Shown here piece by piece: positions 6,423 to 10,327 of a DNA stretch of 10,327 nucleotides. Position 1 is the first letter of the stretch, and every line of letters starts with the position of its first letter. Source of the stretch: Paratractidigestivibacter sp963591565 (lineage in GTDB: Bacteria > Actinomycetota > Coriobacteriia > Coriobacteriales > Atopobiaceae). The translations under genes were made by a program, and so were the position numbers. Below the pieces are notes generated by a model, which saw only the letters and a list, made by a program, of their open reading frames with translations, was not told the origin of the DNA and searched no databases. The stretch lies in NCBI GenBank assembly GCA_963591565.1, contig CAVAUD010000079.1, forward strand, positions 1 through 10,327, read 5' to 3'.

Positions 6423-7184
6423 CTACTCGCCACCCTTCTTTGCGTCCTCGAGGACAATCGGCATAAAGTATTTAATCTGTTTCTTCCACCAGGGCCAGTC
6501 GTGGTTGACATCGGCGCCCCAGAAGTCGCACCAGGCGTTGATGCCCAGGCGCGCGAAGGAATCTGCCAGGATGCGCTGCGTGCGGATGCCCTCGTCCTCC
6601 CAGGCGCCCTGGCCCACGCACAGGACGAGCTGGCGCTTGTTGTACTCGGCGATCAGCGGGTGGCCGGCGGGCATGTTGGGGACGAAGTCGGTCGGCGAGT
6701 TGAGGTAGAGCTCGGGGCTCATCCAGTCGCCGAAGAAGTAATGCGCGTCGTAGACGCCGGAAAGCGCGATGCAGCCCTGGAAGAGGTCCGGGCGGCGCAG
6801 CGCGCAGATGACCGAGTGGGTCGCGCCCATCGAGCAGCCCATCGTGAGCGGGCGCAGCTTCGAGCCGCTGACCTCGTGCACGAAGGGAACCAGCTCGTCG
6901 AAGACGTAGCGGTAGTAGGCCTCGAGCAGGTGGGCGCGCTCGTCCTTGTCGCCGGCCTCGTCAGACCAGGTCTGTTTGTCGACGTTGCTCACGCAAAAGA
7001 GCTGGACCTGGCCGCTCTCGATGAACTCGGCCATGGTGTCTACCAGGCCAAAGTCCTCGAAGTTGGTGCACGGCGAGTCCTGCGTCGCAAAGGCGATAAG
7101 CGGCCAGCCCTTCTCGCCGTAGACCAGCATGTCCATGTAGCGGTCGAGGTTCTCGCTCCTAAAAGTCTTGAGCTCGCGCTTCAT
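6423..7184 (-). CDS. Alpha/beta-hydrolase esterase family protein
   Basis: The 253-residue protein has the nucleophile elbow GCSMGATHS (116-124) with Ser118, an acid candidate in GQGAWEDEG (191-199) and His228 in NHDWPWWKKQIKYF. That makes a full Ser-acid-His set in the order expected for the esterase D/PF00756-like family. No signal peptide is visible (MKRELKTFRSENLDRYMDM is charged), so it acts in the cytoplasm, unlike mycolyltransferase relatives. The start at 7184 follows AAAGGGG (about 7190-7196). The open frame extends far upstream, antisense to the DUF1846 gene, but that part is a shadow. It is the first gene of the minus-strand operon and is followed after 3 bp by the ATP-grasp gene. 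The pairing suggests hydrolysis or release of the product the ligase makes, or preparation of its carboxylate substrate; this is inference. Confidence 0.85.
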   Translation of the reverse strand: MKRELKTFRSENLDRYMDMLVYGEKGWPLIAFATQDSPCTNFEDFGLVDTMAEFIESGQVQLFCVSNVDKQTWSDEAGDKDERAHLLEAYYRYVFDELVPFVHEVSGSKLRPLTMGCSMGATHSVICALRRPDLFQGCIALSGVYDAHYFFGDWMSPELYLNSPTDFVPNMPAGHPLIAEYNKRQLVLCVGQGAWEDEGIRTQRILADSFARLGINAWCDFWGADVNHDWPWWKKQIKYFMPIVLEDAKKGGE

Positions 7185-7216
7185 AAGCGGCCCCTTTCGT
7201 CGTTGGAATCCCACCC

Positions 7217-7222
7217 ATCCTA
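7217..7222 (-). promoter_or_regulatory. Possible -10 box for the esterase operon
   Basis: The minus strand reads TAGGAT about 33 bases upstream of the esterase start. It lies in the only intergenic region that can carry the operon promoter. No good -35 box is visible 16-18 bp upstream, so this is a weak call. Confidence 0.3.
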
Positions 7223-7280
7223 GCGCAGTCCGGTTACGAATTGATTGCCCCTCGGCGGGCGGGCGAGCGGCGCGGCTTGT

Positions 7281-7286
7281 TACACT
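7281..7286 (+). promoter_or_regulatory. Possible -10 box for the DUF1846 gene
   Basis: TACACT matches four of six positions of the -10 consensus. It would start transcription near 7293, leaving about 33 leader bases. No clear -35 box lies 17 bp upstream in this GC-rich stretch. A start here would exclude the in-frame ATG codons at 7245 and 7287. Confidence 0.35.
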
Positions 7287-7325
7287 ATGGACGTTAAACG
7301 GCAACTTTGGCGAAACGAGAAGACC

Positions 7326-8807
7326 ATGCGAAACGGCTTCAACAACCAGACCTACATCGACCTGCAGGCGGCGCACATCCGCGAACGCGTGGGGCAGTTC
7401 GGCGGCAAGCTCTACCTGGAGTTTGGCGGCAAGCTCTTCGACGACTACCACGCGAGCCGCGTGCTGCCCGGCTTCGAGCCCGACTCGAAGTTCCGCATGC
7501 TCAAGAGCCTGGCGGCAGACGTCGAGGTCATCATCGCGATCAACGCGAACCACATCGAGAAGAACAAGGCGCGCGGCGACCTGGGCATCACCTATGACGA
7601 GGACGTTTTGCGCCTGGTCGATTTGTTCCGCGGCAACGGGATGGCCGTGGCGGCCGTCGTCGTCACGCAGTACGCGGGGCAGCCGGCGGCCGACGTGTTT
7701 CGCCGCCGCCTCGCTGACCTGGGGATCGTTTGCAAGCTGCACTACCCCATCGAGGGCTATCCCCACGACGTCGACCTCATCGTCTCGGACGAGGGCTACG
7801 GCAAGAACGAGTTCGTCGAGACCAGCCGCCCGCTGGTCGTGGTGACGGCGCCGGGCCCCGGCTCGGGCAAGCTGGCGACCTGCCTGTCGCAGATCTACCA
7901 CGAGCACGGGCGCGGCGTGCAGGCGGGCTACGCGAAGTTCGAGACCTTCCCCGTGTGGAACCTGCCGCTCGCGCACCCGGTCAACATCGCGTACGAGGCC
8001 GCGACCGCCGACCTCGACGACGCCAACGTCATCGACCCCTTCCACCTGGAGGCTTACGGCAAGACGACGGTCAACTACAACCGCGACGTCGAGGCGTTCC
8101 CCGTCGTGCGCGCGCTGATGGAGAAGATCATGGGCGAGAGCCCCTACCAGAGCCCGACCGACATGGGCGTCAACATGGTTGGCTTTGCCATCGAGGACGA
8201 CGAGGCCTGCCGCGAGGCGAGCAAGATGGAGATCGTGCGGCGCTACTTTACCGCCTGTGAGCAGGTCAAACGCACGGGCGACGGTCAGGAGCAGGTGGGG
8301 CGCCTGAAGTCCATCATGCAGAAGGCGGGCGTGGACAAGAACTTCTCGCCGGCAAGGTCTGCGGCGCTGACGCGCGAGCAGGTGACCGGGGCGCCGGCCG
8401 GGGCCATGATCTTGGCCGACGGGCGCGTGGTGACGGGCAAGACGAGCGGCCGCTTGGGCTGCGCGAGCTCGCTTTTGATGAACGCGCTCAAGGCCGTGGC
8501 CGGTGTCGACCTGGAGCTCGAGGTCATAAGCGACGAGGCCATCGAGCCGATCAGCCACCTCAAGACCCACTACCTGGGCAGCAAGAACCACCGCCTGCAC
8601 ACCGACGAGACCCTGATCGCGCTGTCGATCACCTCGGGGAACAGCGAGGTCGCGGCGCGGGTGCTGGCCGGCCTCGACGAGCTGCGCGGCTGCGACGCGT
8701 TCTTCTCGGTCATCATCTCGCCCACCGACGAGCAGGTCCTGCGCCGCCTTGGGATCAACGTTTGCTGCGAGCCCAAATACGAGCGATCCGGCGCCTGCCA
8801 CCAGTAA
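7326..8807 (+). CDS. DUF1846 domain-containing protein
   Basis: The 493-residue product matches the ~495-500 residues normal for DUF1846 and begins with the family's characteristic blocks. These are GFNNQTYIDLQAAHIRERVGQFGGKLYLEFGGKLFDDYHASRVLPGFEPDSK (about 4-55), then APGPGSGKLATCLSQIYHE (175-193) and GKTSGRLGCASSLLMNALK (371-389). The glycine-rich APGPGSGK resembles a P-loop, hinting at nucleotide binding, but no reaction has been established for the family that I know of. The ATG at 7326 was chosen because homology begins there and the length fits. Its ribosome site is weak (GAGAAG). In-frame ATGs at 7245 and 7287 would add non-conserved residues. It is divergent from the esterase operon (141 bp between starts) and ends at a strong hairpin. 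Confidence 0.88.
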   Translation: MRNGFNNQTYIDLQAAHIRERVGQFGGKLYLEFGGKLFDDYHASRVLPGFEPDSKFRMLKSLAADVEVIIAINANHIEKNKARGDLGITYDEDVLRLVDLFRGNGMAVAAVVVTQYAGQPAADVFRRRLADLGIVCKLHYPIEGYPHDVDLIVSDEGYGKNEFVETSRPLVVVTAPGPGSGKLATCLSQIYHEHGRGVQAGYAKFETFPVWNLPLAHPVNIAYEAATADLDDANVIDPFHLEAYGKTTVNYNRDVEAFPVVRALMEKIMGESPYQSPTDMGVNMVGFAIEDDEACREASKMEIVRRYFTACEQVKRTGDGQEQVGRLKSIMQKAGVDKNFSPARSAALTREQVTGAPAGAMILADGRVVTGKTSGRLGCASSLLMNALKAVAGVDLELEVISDEAIEPISHLKTHYLGSKNHRLHTDETLIALSITSGNSEVAARVLAGLDELRGCDAFFSVIISPTDEQVLRRLGINVCCEPKYERSGACHQ

Positions 8808-8816
8808 TTCCCCCGC

Positions 8817-8856
8817 GTGCCGCGGCCCCAATCCGGGTCCGCGGCACACCTATTTT
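8817..8856 (+). terminator. Rho-independent terminator of the DUF1846 gene
   Basis: GTGCCGCGG (8817-8825) and CCGCGGCAC (8839-8847) form a perfect 9-bp GC-rich stem. It is extended by CCC/GGG past one mismatch around a five-base loop. It begins nine bases after the stop codon. The following T-tract is short (TATTTT, 8851-8856) and coincides with the start of the left repeat unit. Confidence 0.75.
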
Positions 8857-8983
8857 CGAAAAGCGGATGCAAGGTCTTCGCTAGATGGGTATACAAGGTC
8901 TACGCGTTATCGATACCTGCGCATATTCCCGCTATCCATGCCTAGTTACTTTCTTTCTCCCGATAGCGCGTCCGCTTTTCGAC
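8851..8983. repeat. Left 133-bp unit with 15-bp inverted ends
   Basis: The unit opens with TATTTT followed by the core TCGAAAAGCGGATGC (8856-8870) and closes with the reverse complement of the core, GCGTCCGCTTTTCGA (8968-8982), with one mismatch between arms. The same core bounds a second unit at 10114-10246 of identical length. The interior, about 97 bp, is AT-richer than the genes around it and does not resemble the interior of the second unit. It lies between the DUF1846 terminator and the nuclease-like gene and may hold that gene's promoter, though no clear boxes stand out. It could be a miniature mobile element, a REP/BIME-like pair or a regulatory RNA. Confidence 0.7.
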
Positions 8984-8996
8984 CATTGATGGAGCG

Positions 8997-9014
8997 TTGC
9001 CTTTTAGTAGGCAA
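8997..9014 (+). other. Small stem-loop before the nuclease-like gene
   Basis: TTGCC (8997-9001) and GGCAA (9010-9014) form a five-bp stem with an eight-base loop, ending seven bases before the AGGGAG ribosome site (9021-9026). It may affect translation of the downstream gene, but at five bp it could be chance. Confidence 0.3.
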
Positions 9015-9031
9015 GCCAGTAGGGAGTTGCG

Positions 9032-10087
9032 ATGGAAGCGACCTTCTGTGGGATGACCGCATTCAACTATCACCGTATCCCACCTCAGGTTCTGGCGATA
9101 TACCCGCCGCTGCCCGACACGGTCGATGATCCCAACCACCTCAAGATGGCGAATTCCCCTATGGGACAGCTTCTTGGCAGGCCGCTGCACCGCTTGGTCA
9201 ACTGCAAGAACCAGCGACATCGAGCAAATCTTTACGCGACCCACGTCATCAAAAATGACCTGCCCTTTGGCTCGTTCCAAGACACCCTGCACGGCTTTCG
9301 CGTCACCTCGCCAGAAGCCACCCTCCTTACTATGGCCGGCGAAATGTCCCGTGTTCATTTGTTGATGGCCCTCTACGAGATGGTCGGCGGATTCTCCGTC
9401 TTCAAGCCCGACGCCCTTGTTGAGCAGCACCTCGTCGAGCTGTTTGGCCATAGGCGAGCTCAAAGCTTCGGAGGATGGCGGCGCGTCATCGACACTTCGG
9501 GCGTCGCAACCAGCCTATGGATGCGCCCACCTCTTTTGGATCTTTGCGAGCTCAGGCGCTTTAGCGACGAGGCATCGGGGTTCCATGGGGTCAAGAACCT
9601 GCGTTGGTGCGCAGCGAACGCAACAGGTATTTGCGCCTCACCCCTTGAAGCGCAGGCATCCATATTGCTGTCGCTTTCTCGAGCATCCGGCGGAGAAGGA
9701 ATCGCCCTCGAAAACAACCGGCGAATTCAGCTCAGCCCCGCAGCGAGGAGCATATATCCTCACGACTGTTGCTACGCCGACATCTTCATTGAAGGCAATG
9801 GCGACTGCGCGGGCGTTATCGTGGAATGCCAGGGGAAAGCGGTTCACGCGGGAGATGCGGCGTGGAGCTCTGACTCTGATCGGGCAACTGCGCTGGCATG
9901 TATGGGATACGAGGTCGTTCTTCTGACAAATGCCCAGCTCAGAGACGCACGGTCATTCGACGCTGTGGCGGACGTGATTGCGCGAAAGTCCGGGTTGAAG
10001 CGCCCGCCAAAGACCATGCGCCAGCTGGAAGCCCAATCCAAGCTTCGCGACGAGCTTTTCATCCCCTGGGAAACCCTGGGGGACTAG
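9032..10087 (+). CDS. AbiEi-like/DUF559-type putative nuclease, 351 aa
   Basis: I do not recognise a named protein, but two regions can be read. The N-terminal and middle part (1-130) contains PLHRLVNCKNQRHRANLYATHV and then FRVTSPEATLLTMAGEMSRVHLLMALYEM, similar to the VTSPERTLLDLA block of AbiEi-type proteins. The C-terminal part (about 205-320) looks like a DUF559/VSR-type PD-(D/E)XK fold: PLEAQASIL, Asp250 in YADIFIEG, Glu265-x-Gln267 in VIVECQGK, a charged SDSDRATALACMGYEVVLLT helix-strand, and FDAVADVIARK. The active-site triad would be Asp250, Glu265 and Gln267 or Lys269. The ATG at 9032 follows AGGGAG by five bases. Codon use is less G/C-biased than in neighbouring genes, suggesting later acquisition. 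It stands alone, bracketed by two 133-bp inverted-repeat units. A partner toxin is not visible. Confidence 0.65.
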   Translation: MEATFCGMTAFNYHRIPPQVLAIYPPLPDTVDDPNHLKMANSPMGQLLGRPLHRLVNCKNQRHRANLYATHVIKNDLPFGSFQDTLHGFRVTSPEATLLTMAGEMSRVHLLMALYEMVGGFSVFKPDALVEQHLVELFGHRRAQSFGGWRRVIDTSGVATSLWMRPPLLDLCELRRFSDEASGFHGVKNLRWCAANATGICASPLEAQASILLSLSRASGGEGIALENNRRIQLSPAARSIYPHDCCYADIFIEGNGDCAGVIVECQGKAVHAGDAAWSSDSDRATALACMGYEVVLLTNAQLRDARSFDAVADVIARKSGLKRPPKTMRQLEAQSKLRDELFIPWETLGD

Positions 10088-10113
10088 ACCTCTTTGGCGC
10101 CCCAGAGCGAAGG

Positions 10114-10246
10114 TATTTTCGAAAAGCGGACGCAAAAAGCCGAAAGCTCAAGTAGCCGCCCGTTTCAAAAGCCTCCCAACTGGGGTTTTGTCGGTCAAAA
10201 TCGGGTTACTACTCGGCAAACCAGCAAATAGCGTCCGCTTTTCGAC
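10114..10246. repeat. Right 133-bp unit with 15-bp inverted ends
   Basis: TATTTT plus the core TCGAAAAGCGGACGC (10119-10133) opens the unit, and the perfect reverse complement of the core (10231-10245) closes it. It begins 27 bases after the nuclease-like gene's stop and ends one base before the stop codon of the convergent LysR-type gene. The interior includes CAAAA...TTTTG (about 10165-10190) flanking CCC/GGG, a possible weak hairpin that might serve as terminator. It shares ends, orientation and length, but not interior, with the left unit at 8851-8983. Confidence 0.7.
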
Positions 10247-10247
10247 T

Positions 10248-10327
10248 TTAGGTGTGAGCGGAGTCGCCTAAAGCGGAGTCGAGGAAAGCCCGGGCGGCGG
10301 TGGAGAGAAGGCCGGGGCGGTAGACGG
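10248..10327 (-). CDS. C-terminal end of a LysR-type transcriptional regulator (partial)
   Basis: The minus strand encodes VYRPGLLSTAARAFLDSALG plus five residues and a TAA at 10248-10250. The pattern R-x-G-x-L-S-x-A-A-R-A-F-L-D is the usual last helix of LysR-family co-inducer domains (compare the common RLSPAARAFLDFL ending). Only 25 residues are visible, so neither the DNA-binding domain nor the target can be judged. It is convergent with the nuclease-like gene, and the right repeat unit lies directly after its stop. Confidence 0.6.
   Translation of the reverse strand, partial: VYRPGLLSTAARAFLDSALGDSAHT

Noticed and set aside
4590..7223. An 877-codon open frame on the plus strand across the minus-strand operon.
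   Set aside because: It is antisense to four well-supported genes, is rich in Val/Ala/Arg/His/Asp/Leu repeats typical of the reverse frame of high-GC genes, and shows no domain.
6423..8849. An 808-codon minus-strand frame that would extend the esterase N-terminus antisense to the DUF1846 gene.
   Set aside because: The esterase homology starts at 7184 with a ribosome site; the upstream 555 residues are a shadow of the DUF1846 coding strand.
8851..10246. The four related repeat copies considered as a CRISPR array.
   Set aside because: Only four short copies in alternating orientation, with a gene in the middle and no regular direct-repeat/spacer pattern.
8851..10246. The whole region considered as a classical insertion sequence with terminal inverted repeats at the outermost copies.
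   Set aside because: The encoded protein lacks a recognisable DDE, HUH or serine/tyrosine recombinase motif, no flanking target duplication is evident, and the inner copies are not explained.
10246..10281. Inverted repeat CTTTAGG/CCTAAAG and the 10-bp direct repeat AGCGGAGTCG at the LysR gene's 3' end.
   Set aside because: Both lie largely in coding sequence for the last LysR residues (a repeated DSA-type peptide), so codon repetition explains them.

Overview
The window looks like chromosome of a high-GC Gram-positive gut-type actinobacterium, most likely class Coriobacteriia (Collinsella/Olsenella/Atopobium-like). The basis is strong G/C bias at third codon positions, purine-rich Shine-Dalgarno sites, and a gene mix typical of that class: a trehalose PTS permease with a GntR-type TreR, a PTH2 peptidyl-tRNA hydrolase, a NimA-like flavoprotein and a DUF1846 protein. 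The class is inferred from these features; no marker gene such as 16S rRNA is present.

Layout, left to right. (1) A divergent trehalose locus: the N-terminal part of treB on the minus strand (1-700, cut by the window edge) and treR on the plus strand (943-1671). Three near-identical 16-bp palindromes lie between them, at the treB promoter. (2) An AT-richer intergenic stretch holding a candidate structured RNA or large terminator (1710-1841), then the pth2 promoter and pth2 (1915-2349). (3) A cysteine biosynthesis operon, cysK-cysE (2563-4113), preceded by two inverted copies of a 19-bp palindromic motif that overlap its likely promoter. CysE makes O-acetylserine and CysK converts it to cysteine. 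(4) A minus-strand cluster of four genes, transcribed from 7184 down to 4151: an alpha/beta-hydrolase esterase, an ATP-grasp ligase, a GNAT acetyltransferase and a NimA-like flavoprotein. The first three are separated by 0-3 bp and must be co-transcribed. The product of this putative small-molecule pathway is unknown. (5) Divergent from that cluster, a DUF1846 gene (7326-8807) ending in a strong GC-rich hairpin.

(6) The most unusual part is the right end. A single gene (9032-10087) encodes a 351-aa protein that I read as an AbiEi-like N-terminal/middle region plus a C-terminal DUF559/VSR-like PD-(D/E)XK nuclease fold. Each side of it carries a 133-bp unit bounded by the same 15-bp inverted repeat (8851-8983 and 10114-10246). 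The interiors of the two units are unrelated, but their end-to-end lengths are identical. This gene-plus-paired-repeats arrangement recalls RAYT/REP cassettes and is the best candidate here for an undescribed system. (7) The window ends inside the 3' end of a minus-strand gene whose last 25 residues resemble a LysR-type regulator.

No tRNA, rRNA, CRISPR array, insertion sequence or replication origin was seen.
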